Below are positions 8,382-16,690 of a stretch of DNA of 64,000 nt, one piece after another (position 1 is the first letter of the stretch; the number at the start of each line of letters is the position of its first letter). This stretch comes from Opitutales bacterium (lineage in GTDB: Bacteria > Verrucomicrobiota > Verrucomicrobiia > Opitutales > Seribacteraceae): positions 114,370 through 178,369 of the forward strand of contig JAOFTV010000003.1 of the NCBI GenBank assembly GCA_028045305.1, written 5' to 3'. Under the pieces are notes generated by a model that made no database searches, was not told the DNA's origin, and was given only the letters and a program-made list of their open reading frames with translations. Both the position numbers and the translations under genes were made by a program.

Positions 8382-9899
8382 CTACTTGCCTATGGCATAA
8401 AGATGAGTCTGGGTGGCAACATAGAGGGTTTGATTGGCCACAACGGGCGAACTATATATAGGGGCACCCAAATTTATAGTCTTAGGCTCAGGCTTTTCTT
8501 TTCCATGATCAAAGATAAGCAAATCGCCATCCTCATTTCCAAGGAGCACCTTACCATCCACCAATAAAGTGGACCCCCATATCCGGCTGTAAGAATCGTA
8601 GGTCCAATAAACCTCCCCAGTCTCGGCATCCAAGCAATGAAGAATTCCCGCGTATTCAGCTTGGTAGATCAGCCCATCTGCGATCGATGGTGTAGAAATC
8701 GTCCTGCCGATGTCGGTATTTTTCCAAATAACTTCTCCAGTCTTTGCATTGATGCAGGAAAGACGCCCTACCCCGTCTCCATGCTCTGGGTCCTGACCGA
8801 TTGAACCATATATCTTGCCTTGGTATAGAACCGGGGTGGCAATCAATTCACTGGGCCCGGGTGGGGTAGCATAAGGAATTTTTCGACCCTCTTTATCCTT
8901 CCGGTAGGCCGGTTCATTGCAATCGACTTTCCATAAAGGTAAGAAAAGATCAAAGCCCTCTTCATCCTGTTCGGTCTTGTTGGGATAGGCATAAAGAAAC
9001 CCATCAGTTCCTCCCCAAAATAATAATTCCTGCCCGTCAATCTTTCCATATGTCAAAGAAGACCAAGCCGCATGCAAAGCATGTTCACTTGCTCCAGAAC
9101 CATCCTCCCCAATAAGTTCACCCGTATTTTTATCAAGAGCGATCCAACTCGGAGAAAGAGGACTGGGAATATTGGTATGCGACCAGTCAACTCCATTAGA
9201 AGTTGCGACGAATAATCGGTCCTCAACGATCAATGCAGATGAACTGGTAACATTGTGAGGAAAGACGCCTAACTCGTCTCGCATATCATATCGCCAAATG
9301 ATATCGGCATCCAATTTAAGGTTCAATGAATCAAGCGATCCTTTGGGACGAACATATAATTCCTCTTCAGTGTAAGGGCCATCATTTCCATTCTTAAAAC
9401 CGGATAGGTCCAAGCATACCACTTCGCAACGATTGGTCACAACATAAGCCCGGCCATTTTCGATAGCTGGAGAAGAGCAGACCCCAATATATTCCCAATC
9501 GCTTACCTTGCCGGCTCCCAATTTTGGAATGACTAACTGCCAATCAAAAGCACCCGTTTTTTCATCTAGGCAGATCACCACTCCGCGGTCTCCCTGTTTC
9601 TTGGGGTCACGAATTGATTCGTTGTTGGTTCCAACCAAAACCTTTCCTTCTCCAATGGTCACATTTCCGTAGGCCTGTGAGCCAAGTTTAGCTACCCATT
9701 TTACATTCTGGGTGGTTTTCATATCCACGGCTTCATCTTCGAGCATTTTGCCCGGATCAAATTCCAAAGTCAGCCCAGTTTCAGTGGAAACCATGTTTCG
9801 CGTTCCATCCTTTCCCCAAACAGGCCAATCTTCGCCATGAACTATTGCTGTTACTAAAATAGCATTAAGTAAAAAAGTTAAAATAAATGGATTCTTCAT
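8382..9899 (-). CDS. exported PQQ-repeat beta-propeller protein, third in cluster
   Basis: 505 residues. A signal peptide (MKNPFILTFLLNAILVTAIVHG, then EDWPVWGKDG) precedes PQQ_2 blades, for example CLDEKTGAFDWQ, CINAKTGEVIWKN and CLDAETGEVYWTYD. Longer loops between blades account for the extra length relative to the 375-residue paralogue. The N-terminal RNMVSTETGL segment has a counterpart in the larger 774-residue protein upstream (GMGVSTETGL), so the two are related by duplication. No dehydrogenase or heme domain. It ends 15 bases before the small membrane-protein gene and lies 25 bases after its upstream neighbour. Probably a periplasmic or cell-surface binding or scaffold protein; substrate unknown. 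Confidence 0.85.
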   Translation of the reverse strand: MKNPFILTFLLNAILVTAIVHGEDWPVWGKDGTRNMVSTETGLTLEFDPGKMLEDEAVDMKTTQNVKWVAKLGSQAYGNVTIGEGKVLVGTNNESIRDPKKQGDRGVVICLDEKTGAFDWQLVIPKLGAGKVSDWEYIGVCSSPAIENGRAYVVTNRCEVVCLDLSGFKNGNDGPYTEEELYVRPKGSLDSLNLKLDADIIWRYDMRDELGVFPHNVTSSSALIVEDRLFVATSNGVDWSHTNIPSPLSPSWIALDKNTGELIGEDGSGASEHALHAAWSSLTYGKIDGQELLFWGGTDGFLYAYPNKTEQDEEGFDLFLPLWKVDCNEPAYRKDKEGRKIPYATPPGPSELIATPVLYQGKIYGSIGQDPEHGDGVGRLSCINAKTGEVIWKNTDIGRTISTPSIADGLIYQAEYAGILHCLDAETGEVYWTYDSYSRIWGSTLLVDGKVLLGNEDGDLLIFDHGKEKPEPKTINLGAPIYSSPVVANQTLYVATQTHLYAIGK

Positions 9900-9924
9900 C
9901 GCTTAATTAGAGTACGGAAAATTT

Positions 9925-12249
9925 TCAGGGTTTTGGATAAATGGAGAGGTTATCGAAGTAGACCTTCTTTTTGCTTTGAGGCGAAAGGGCATATATTCCG
10001 GGGGCTCCCCGCTTATGGGGTTGAGCGTGCGACTCCTCCAAAGTCCAAGCTTCGGGTTCGGGCTCATCCCTTGGCCAAGCTTTTGCCCTAATTAACCCTG
10101 ATCCATTTTCCTGCAAATCAATTTGAGTTTTTAAACGGTACCATTTGTTGGCCTCAATTGGAAAAGGAACAGACCTCTGAAAACGATCGTAATTTGAAAC
10201 GACCTCGAGTTTGTTTGAATTGCCCACAAGGGCAAAAATATACCTTTGGTTCACCACCCCAACGGTGGACTTTATTCTTCGATTTCCATCCACCTTGGCG
10301 TCCATCTCCACGATATAATCACTCGCCTGCCAGTGCCCTACAAAATTCATCGCTCTTTGGAAAAGCACACGGTCCAAAGTGTTTCCCGCCACACGTTCGC
10401 CATCAAGGTTCTGTACCTGCCATCTCATGCGTGCTCCCAACCACGGCAATGGAGGATAAGAGAAAGATACACCATCACTCGCCTGTTGGGTGAACTCATA
10501 CCCGATCTCAAAATCTTCCACATAGGGTAAGCTAGATAGTATTCTTCCTCTAGCCACTCCATGCAGTCCCTGATAAGAAGCCCGAATTGCTCCTGCAGAA
10601 AGCTTTGCCTGCATAGGCGCAACTAAACTGCCAGGTCCAGTTTTTGAAAGATTTCCATCTAATTCAGCTTGGACTTTGGCATTGGGGGGAATCCACTTTC
10701 CCCAAGTTAATCCGTCCCCCAACTGCTTGATTCGACGGCCTACTGAATCCAGTGCAAAAACTCGAAAGTTCATTTTTTCTCCCGCAGGTAAGGCGAACTC
10801 AGACGGCACGATTTGAAGAGAGCTAATTTGTCCGGGGGTAAGACTTTCATCTGCATTATTGTTCCGGAAAGGCTTTGGATTTATATCCCTTCCAAAACAG
10901 TACAATTTCTTTTTGGATTGGATAAGGATCCTCCCATGGGCTACTGCAGGTGCAGCCAGGCAAGAGCTGCCAAGATCAATTTGACTAAGAATTTGACCAC
11001 CGCTTCCAATATCCTTCACCACCGACACCTTGCCGTCAAACATCGGAACATACAACTTGCCATCCGCCCATGTGGGGGCGGCATGGATTTGATCCGGGGA
11101 AAGTTTTAGGGTCCAAAGGGTTTGGCCGCTTCGAGCGTCATTGCAGAACAACTCGCCAGTTTTGACAGTGGTATAGAGACGATCCTTGTAGAGCACGGGT
11201 GAACTAGTAAATGATTCAAGCTCGTCGTTACGCCATGCTTCGCTTTGACGATCAATCTCCAGAATAGATTCTTCCAGAGTTGGCAACTTAAATGGTTTGC
11301 GAATACCCACCATTCTGCCAATACGCGAACTGTCGATATTCTCCTTGCCGTGCACAGCAATGACTAAATCTTCATGCAGAACTACACCTGCATTCACTCC
11401 ACCGTGAGACATTTTAAAACGCCAAAGAGGCTGTCCGGTTCTGGCATCGACACAGACTACATGCCCGCATCCCGTCCCGCTGTAAAAAACCCTTCTTCCA
11501 TCTTCTAAGTTTTCAAAGACTAAGGGGGCAAAAGAACTGTCCTTAGGGGTAGTGCCCGGGGTTGAAGTCCAGACGAGCTCACCAGTTTCTTTGTCAAAGG
11601 CATAAAACCTGTCTCTTGCTGGTCCATTCGTTCCCCAGTTTGCTGTAATAGCATGCAAAATAACCAATCCCTCGTCCACGCACGGACCACCCGTTCGACC
11701 ATTTGGAAATGTTAATCGGGCAAATTCCTCCATCAAGGAACGCTCCCACAACAAGGAGCCATCCGGGGCATAGCCAGCGAGTTCACCTGGACTAGTCTGG
11801 AAATAAATATTTCCTGTTTGAGGATCAATGCAAGAAGATCCAACTCCATATCGATCGTAAACAATATCGCTTATAAAATCCTGTCGCCTGCGATCCCACA
11901 AAAGTTCACCACTTTTCAAATCCAAACATGTCAGGCTCTCTTCCACCTGTTCCCCGTTTCCATAATACCCGAACTGAAAAACTTTTCCGCCCGCCACTAC
12001 GGGAATGCCCCCACCCTGTATTTCATGAGTCCACAAAAGTGTATCGGATAATTCCGCAGGAAGTCCTGTTTCAGTAGATACTCCCATTCCCCGGTCCCCC
12101 CGAGCAAATAACCAATCCGAAGATTTGCTCTCCAAACGAACCGTACTGGTCGCCTTGATAGTAGCCTGCTGCGGAGAACTAAAGCGTATACATGAGGATG
12201 CCAATATCGACATGGAAATGCACAAAAAATAAAGAATGGTAGATTTCAT
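9925..12249 (-). CDS. PQQ-repeat lipoprotein with C-terminal beta domain
   Basis: 774 residues from the ATG at 12249. The N-terminus MKSTILYFLCISMSILASSC is a lipoprotein signal with lipobox LASSC, so it is probably membrane-anchored. A PQQ_2 propeller follows (CLDLKSGELLWD, AFDKETGELVW, CVDARTGQPLWRF, CNDARSGQTLWTL) to about residue 480. The last 280 residues are different: an Ig-like stretch (SSLQIVPSEFALPAG), then a segment resembling concanavalin/LamG-type sandwiches (EMDAKVDGNRRIKSTVGVVN through YFDNLSIYPKP). An upstream in-frame extension to 12336 was rejected because it would bury the lipobox. Largest of the four propeller proteins; the added domain may bind a glycan or ligand. Confidence 0.83.
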   Translation of the reverse strand: MKSTILYFLCISMSILASSCIRFSSPQQATIKATSTVRLESKSSDWLFARGDRGMGVSTETGLPAELSDTLLWTHEIQGGGIPVVAGGKVFQFGYYGNGEQVEESLTCLDLKSGELLWDRRRQDFISDIVYDRYGVGSSCIDPQTGNIYFQTSPGELAGYAPDGSLLWERSLMEEFARLTFPNGRTGGPCVDEGLVILHAITANWGTNGPARDRFYAFDKETGELVWTSTPGTTPKDSSFAPLVFENLEDGRRVFYSGTGCGHVVCVDARTGQPLWRFKMSHGGVNAGVVLHEDLVIAVHGKENIDSSRIGRMVGIRKPFKLPTLEESILEIDRQSEAWRNDELESFTSSPVLYKDRLYTTVKTGELFCNDARSGQTLWTLKLSPDQIHAAPTWADGKLYVPMFDGKVSVVKDIGSGGQILSQIDLGSSCLAAPAVAHGRILIQSKKKLYCFGRDINPKPFRNNNADESLTPGQISSLQIVPSEFALPAGEKMNFRVFALDSVGRRIKQLGDGLTWGKWIPPNAKVQAELDGNLSKTGPGSLVAPMQAKLSAGAIRASYQGLHGVARGRILSSLPYVEDFEIGYEFTQQASDGVSFSYPPLPWLGARMRWQVQNLDGERVAGNTLDRVLFQRAMNFVGHWQASDYIVEMDAKVDGNRRIKSTVGVVNQRYIFALVGNSNKLEVVSNYDRFQRSVPFPIEANKWYRLKTQIDLQENGSGLIRAKAWPRDEPEPEAWTLEESHAQPHKRGAPGIYALSPQSKKKVYFDNLSIYPKP

Positions 12250-12319
12250 GTATCTTGAATTGTAGAAAATGGAACGATTGACTGAATTGAGATTGGTAAC
12301 CTTAGGAGCCTGAACGTCA

Positions 12320-12333
12320 AACCTGCACAGGTT
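12320..12333. promoter_or_regulatory. perfect 14-base palindrome, possible operator
   Basis: The 132-base gap between the first and second PQQ-repeat genes holds the perfect palindrome AACCTGCACAGGTT, about 70 bases upstream of the lipoprotein ATG. A dimeric repressor could bind such a site. No T-run follows, so it does not look like an intrinsic terminator. The protein that would bind is unknown. Confidence 0.35.
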
Positions 12334-12381
12334 CAAAAAGTTAAGTTTTTTTAATCCTCTTAAATGCCTATTTTAAAATGT

Positions 12382-13599
12382 TTACTTTGCCATGGCTAAG
12401 CACACCCAACTCCCGGAACTCGACCGACAATGCATCCGACCATTTGCATAGGATGGTGGAGTCCAATTATTTTTACCACCTAAAACATGAAATCGAGCAA
12501 GTTCCTCAAAGCCATTTGGTGAGGCTTTGACTAATGCCAGTTCTCCCCGGTCACTCAGCACCGCAAGGGTCTGATCAATTAGTATGACAGTGCCAACCCC
12601 ATAACCTCGCTCTTCCCATACTTTTCGACCTTCCTTTAATTCTAAGCAGAAAAGAGTGGCACGCTTGGCATTGGCCCCCGTCTGACCATGAACCCCATAA
12701 GCATATCCGTTTTGGTGGATCAAGCTAGCCATTTGGCAGGCCACACCATCAGATTCCCAAAGTACCTTGGGCTGAGCACCTTGAAAATTCAATAATGCCG
12801 CACCTTTCCCATACCCGCTAGCAACCAAAATATAATCTCCAAGATCCATGGGCTGGGCGGCATTCACCTCGTATCTGGTCTTGTGTTGGTAAGAAATCTT
12901 TTCCTGTCCAGTTTGCAGATCATGAATCGAGAGACCATACTGGTTGAAAACCACGATTTCTGCGGAATTTACTGTGCGAAGATAAGGGCTCGCATAACCT
13001 GCTTCCGCAGATCCGCCTCGCCATATTTCTTTTCCCGTTGATCTGTTTAGTGCGACTAAAGAACCATCTGCAGAACCCGTTTGTACGATGACTTTATTAT
13101 CCACAACCAAAGGGGCTCCCGCATAACCCCAGGTAGGACAGCGACCGTTAAGTTCATCAACCAGATGCCTTTGCCAGATTGCTTTTCCAGTTTTGGCATC
13201 CAAACAAAATAACTGCCCCTCATGGCCTTGCACATAAAGCTTTCCTTTATAAACGGTTGGAGTGGATCGGGTACCGCCTTGAAAATATTTATCTCCAAGA
13301 CCGGAATCATACGTATGCGTCCACAGAACCTTACCATTTTGTGCATTTACACAATATAGGGTATTTTGATTACCTTGGTATCCTTGAGTGTAAGCAAGGC
13401 CTCCTGCTTCTACTACTGAGGAGTAACCAAGTCCAACCTCGAGTTTCCATAAAATTTCTGGCTCGTCGTTTCCCCACTCCAATCGCAATGTTTTTTCTTT
13501 AGATTGGTGGTTTTGATCGAACCCGCCAAAGGTTGGCCAATCCGCACCCTGTGCGGAAATAAATGAAAAAAAACAAACAGAAATAAATAGTAGCTTCAT
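12382..13599 (-). CDS. exported PQQ-repeat beta-propeller protein, first in cluster
   Basis: 405 residues with a signal peptide (MKLLFISVCFFSFISAQG, then ADWPTFGGFD). The same DWPxxGG motif follows the signal peptide in other members of the set. Blades include CVNAQNGKVLWTH, CLDAKTGKAIWQRH and ALNRSTGKEIWRG. Single propeller, no extra domains. It is the first gene after the sigma/anti-sigma pair (91-base gap), so it may be the first target of that sigma factor. Role inferred only as an extracytoplasmic binding or scaffold protein. Confidence 0.85.
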   Translation of the reverse strand: MKLLFISVCFFSFISAQGADWPTFGGFDQNHQSKEKTLRLEWGNDEPEILWKLEVGLGYSSVVEAGGLAYTQGYQGNQNTLYCVNAQNGKVLWTHTYDSGLGDKYFQGGTRSTPTVYKGKLYVQGHEGQLFCLDAKTGKAIWQRHLVDELNGRCPTWGYAGAPLVVDNKVIVQTGSADGSLVALNRSTGKEIWRGGSAEAGYASPYLRTVNSAEIVVFNQYGLSIHDLQTGQEKISYQHKTRYEVNAAQPMDLGDYILVASGYGKGAALLNFQGAQPKVLWESDGVACQMASLIHQNGYAYGVHGQTGANAKRATLFCLELKEGRKVWEERGYGVGTVILIDQTLAVLSDRGELALVKASPNGFEELARFHVLGGKNNWTPPSYANGRMHCRSSSGSWVCLAMAK

Positions 13600-13690
13600 T
13601 TACCAAAGCCTTTGCCAACACTTGAGATTAAGTCAACCTCGCTCCTTAAATATTTCTGTGGATAATTAAAGTGAGACTTAAGAAATTAAC

Positions 13691-14791
13691 TTAAATAGGC
13701 TGAAATTCATATTTTTCACCTAATGAAAGGGAGAGTTTCAAATCATCTGAGTAGTAACTACTTGTATTGGCTAGAAGTGCGTCAGGGCCCGACTTTCGAG
13801 CACTTAAGGATACAACCACGAATTCTGTATCTTGGGGAATCTCCATTTGTGAAACAACTTCACTCCATGTGCTTGGATCAAGGTCTCCGATTAAACTTTT
13901 TTCAACATGAACAAGAGAAGTTTCTTCATTCGCAACTTTGCCACGATAGGCTGAGAGGGTTAAACCATATTCAGTAAAATCCTTACATTCTCCAAAGCTT
14001 TGATTGAATTTTATCGATGCAGAAAGCCGAGCTTTTTGGTTTTGCTCATTAGAAATTTTAAGTGCGTCTCTAACATCCAAAACTTGAATGGTCTCAACCA
14101 CTTGAGCAAATTGTGATTCCATATCAAGGAACATGGGTTTTAAGGCAATCATACTAGACCCAGAAAAAGGCAAAATTCCTTTTTCAGAAGGTGTTGCGAG
14201 AAAAGGTACCCGGTTCCATCGTTTTACAGATCCGTGATATTCAGTCACGCCATCGCGTGAATGTTCCACGCCAGATGCAAGGATTTCCATTCCTCTTGAT
14301 GCAATACGGGCTGCTGTCCTTCGGGGTGCTTCCTCGATTGCAAAACCTTTATTTGCTAATGCAAAGTTAAGTGCATTTTCGGATCCCGTAAATTCCTGCA
14401 CTTTATTGCGTAGATAGGAAGGACCACTTGAAGGATGCTTGTTTTGACTGGCAGTCAAGTCGCCCGAGTGGTGCCCAGGATTTATAATATAGAATGCCCA
14501 CCAAGAGCCAGCCAGTGCCAAAAAAATAGCCGCTATCGAACTTGCCCATGTAAAAATGGGAAGGCTAATAATCTTGTTCTGCTCGGGCGATAAATCAACA
14601 TTTGTTGCCGTTTCTCCCGCTTCCCAATGTAATAATGATTCCAACCGAATAATTTCCAAATACCTGGAACGGTTCTCTGCAGAACGACAAAGAATTTGAT
14701 CGAGACGACGAAAATCTTTATCAGAAATGGTATCGTCTAACACGGCACTGGTTAGGCGATCGATCTCGGGATGGTGCAAAGGCATTGTCAT
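13691..14791 (-). CDS. anti-sigma factor / FecR-like membrane protein
   Basis: 366 residues. The N-terminal about 60 residues (EIDRLTSAVLDDTISDKDFRRLDQIL) match the cytosolic anti-sigma-like segment that precedes FecR-type domains in Verrucomicrobia and Planctomycetes. One transmembrane helix lies at about 78-100 (FTWASSIAAIFLALAGSWWAF). The periplasmic part of about 265 residues has no clear FecR core and no cysteine pair typical of zinc anti-sigma domains. It lies 63 bases downstream of the ECF sigma gene in the same direction, the usual arrangement for a sigma factor and its membrane regulator. Likely role: holds the sigma factor until an extracytoplasmic signal arrives. Confidence 0.68.
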   Translation of the reverse strand: MTMPLHHPEIDRLTSAVLDDTISDKDFRRLDQILCRSAENRSRYLEIIRLESLLHWEAGETATNVDLSPEQNKIISLPIFTWASSIAAIFLALAGSWWAFYIINPGHHSGDLTASQNKHPSSGPSYLRNKVQEFTGSENALNFALANKGFAIEEAPRRTAARIASRGMEILASGVEHSRDGVTEYHGSVKRWNRVPFLATPSEKGILPFSGSSMIALKPMFLDMESQFAQVVETIQVLDVRDALKISNEQNQKARLSASIKFNQSFGECKDFTEYGLTLSAYRGKVANEETSLVHVEKSLIGDLDPSTWSEVVSQMEIPQDTEFVVVSLSARKSGPDALLANTSSYYSDDLKLSLSLGEKYEFQPI

Positions 14792-14854
14792 AAATTAATA
14801 ATTTCCATTGTTCTATTAGCACGAAAACGGGAAAAAATACCAAATAATGAAATT

Positions 14855-15388
14855 TTATGATTCTGGCTCGATTTCCAAATTGGGTAATTTCATTTTTACG
14901 CAATCGATTAGATTGCTACGAATACGAAAGAGTGTGGCTGAAACAGCACCCAGCGGGCGGCCCACTTTTTTGCTGATAATCTTGATATTGTTTTCCTCTT
15001 TAAACCTTAAGCGAGCAATCTCTTTCATGTGTACTGGCAATAAGTCGTAGCAAATTTGTAGGGCTTTCTTGCTTAACTGCAGGGAGTCGATGTCCGTCTC
15101 TTCATCTGCCAAAGCATCGACTAATTCATTACTGAAAGAAATTTTGTTTCTCTTTCTTTTAGTTAAGTATGCCATGATTTGATAGCGTGCTATATTGTAT
15201 GCCCAAGATTGAAAATTTCCTTCAGGAGAATACTCACTTGCCTTTTGACAAAGAATCAGATTCGCCTCCTGCAAAACATCTTCGGCATCTTCGCGATGAG
15301 GTAACATGCTTAAAATATATGAGTAAAGAGGACGCTGAATGCCCACTAGTTTTTGGGAAAATTCAAACGAAACTGATTTCTCGGTCAT
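14855..15388 (-). CDS. RNA polymerase ECF sigma-70 factor (Rhodopirellula/Verrucomicrobium type)
   Basis: About 177 residues from the ATG at 15388. Region 2 is seen as REDAEDVLQEANLILCQKA and the following NFQSWAYNIARYQIMAYLTKRKR; region 4 as the helix-turn-helix LPVHMKEIARLRFKEENNIK then VGRPLGAVSATLFRIRSNL. This is the ECF subgroup common in Planctomycetes and Verrucomicrobia, often encoded next to a FecR-like protein, as here. A TTG at 15427 would add 13 residues; neither start has a strong Shine-Dalgarno. It heads the minus-strand cluster of PQQ-repeat and reductase genes and may direct its transcription. Confidence 0.85.
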   Translation of the reverse strand: MTEKSVSFEFSQKLVGIQRPLYSYILSMLPHREDAEDVLQEANLILCQKASEYSPEGNFQSWAYNIARYQIMAYLTKRKRNKISFSNELVDALADEETDIDSLQLSKKALQICYDLLPVHMKEIARLRFKEENNIKIISKKVGRPLGAVSATLFRIRSNLIDCVKMKLPNLEIEPES

Positions 15389-15489
15389 AGATAAAGGGAA
15401 TGTAACCAAGAACTCGGAGTCAAACAATCTCTCTAGACATTTTCTGCGGGTTTTGTTGCAAAGCGAGAAAAAGTATTCTTACTAAACCT

Positions 15490-16662
15490 ATGCAAACATG
15501 GCATTGCATTGCTCTATTGGTTCTTAGTGTAGGAATTTTTTTTTACGCCACATATTTGCGGGATGTAGAAAAAAATACCACTCTGTCATTGGAAGACATT
15601 ACCTCACTGGAAAAAAAATTGGGGATAGAAAAGGTTGATTTCGAGAATAATTTTACTGAAAAAGCATCTAGAAATAAAGAATCTACTTGGGCCGAGAAAT
15701 CCCTGACCCTAAAAACATCGATCACTCAAAACTATGCTTTAGCATATCATGCGAGTGCCCTAGAAGGAGAAATTTTTTTGGAATCCCTATTGGCGAAACT
15801 AAATGATAACCCAAATGCCAAGAGCCTCATTTTAGGAACTTTCGTCAATGAACTGTTCAATCACAGCGAAAAAGAAATTCTTTCGTCACTGATTTACACC
15901 CGTCGATTGTCCCCCGGCAAACTTGAAATTCTATGCAAAGGTCATTCTGCTAGTGCCGCAACACTTCTTGGAGAAATTATTCAACGCGAATATAAAAAGG
16001 CAATTGCCCTAGAAGAAAAAACTCGGCCCTTACTTCCTTCATTGCATGAAAAGTTAAAAAGTGTGCTTCAACTGGAAAAGGAGGCTGCTGAAATCAAAGT
16101 ATATTTAAGTTCGATGCTCGAAGACAATCCAAACGAAAGCATTGAAGCGATGGCTCTGAGGTCAGAAATTTTACAATTGGATAACGATATCGATCAGTTT
16201 CGTAATTCTTTGATCAAGATCGACTCCATTCATAATGAAAAAACAAGCCCTCGCGATTATTTGAACATAAAAAGGGTTCAAGAATATGGGAAAGTAAGCG
16301 AATACTCCCACATTTATGAAAAATTGGAGCAGATGTCGAAAGATAAGAAATTAAATGAATTAACCAAAGCAGAAGTTATCAAAAATCTGCATCTCACCGG
16401 TGATAGCCTGAACCAAGAAATCATCCTTGCGATCAATTTCATGAAGGAACGGGTTAGTGAGCTTTTGCAAAAAAAATCTTCTCTTCAGCAAGAATTGGCA
16501 GACCACATCCTTTCCAAAAAAACATTAATTACCCAAGATCCAAGAGTTAAAAAATTAAACTTTATTCGGGATGAACTAGCCAAAACGCAAGAATCATATG
16601 AAGATGAGCTTTTGCGGTGGATGAATTGTAAAAACTCTTTCGAAATCCATAAGGACTCGTGA
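15490..16662 (+). CDS. coiled-coil membrane protein, Wzz/chain-length-determinant-like
   Basis: 390 residues. One N-terminal hydrophobic helix (about 5-21) is followed by a mostly alpha-helical, lysine- and glutamate-rich body with long predicted coiled coils (about 175-260 and 310-380). The segment SPGKLEILCKGHSASAATLLGEII resembles the conserved part of Wzz/GumC polysaccharide co-polymerases, where S-x-DP-x2-AA-x2-AN precedes the coiled coil. There is no C-terminal second transmembrane helix and no tyrosine-kinase domain, both usual in that family, so the resemblance is partial. Divergent from the sigma factor, 101 bases away from its chosen start. Function unknown; a periplasmic structural role is the best guess. 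Confidence 0.55.
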   Translation: MQTWHCIALLVLSVGIFFYATYLRDVEKNTTLSLEDITSLEKKLGIEKVDFENNFTEKASRNKESTWAEKSLTLKTSITQNYALAYHASALEGEIFLESLLAKLNDNPNAKSLILGTFVNELFNHSEKEILSSLIYTRRLSPGKLEILCKGHSASAATLLGEIIQREYKKAIALEEKTRPLLPSLHEKLKSVLQLEKEAAEIKVYLSSMLEDNPNESIEAMALRSEILQLDNDIDQFRNSLIKIDSIHNEKTSPRDYLNIKRVQEYGKVSEYSHIYEKLEQMSKDKKLNELTKAEVIKNLHLTGDSLNQEIILAINFMKERVSELLQKKSSLQQELADHILSKKTLITQDPRVKKLNFIRDELAKTQESYEDELLRWMNCKNSFEIHKDS

Positions 16663-16690
16663 TTTTCGATCCTTTTTCGACAAAGTAAAT

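Noticed and set aside
1456..13599. PQQ-dependent alcohol/methanol dehydrogenases
   Set aside because: The four proteins have only PQQ_2-type propeller blades. They lack the dehydrogenase catalytic features and cytochrome domain, so BamB-like propellers is the safer call.
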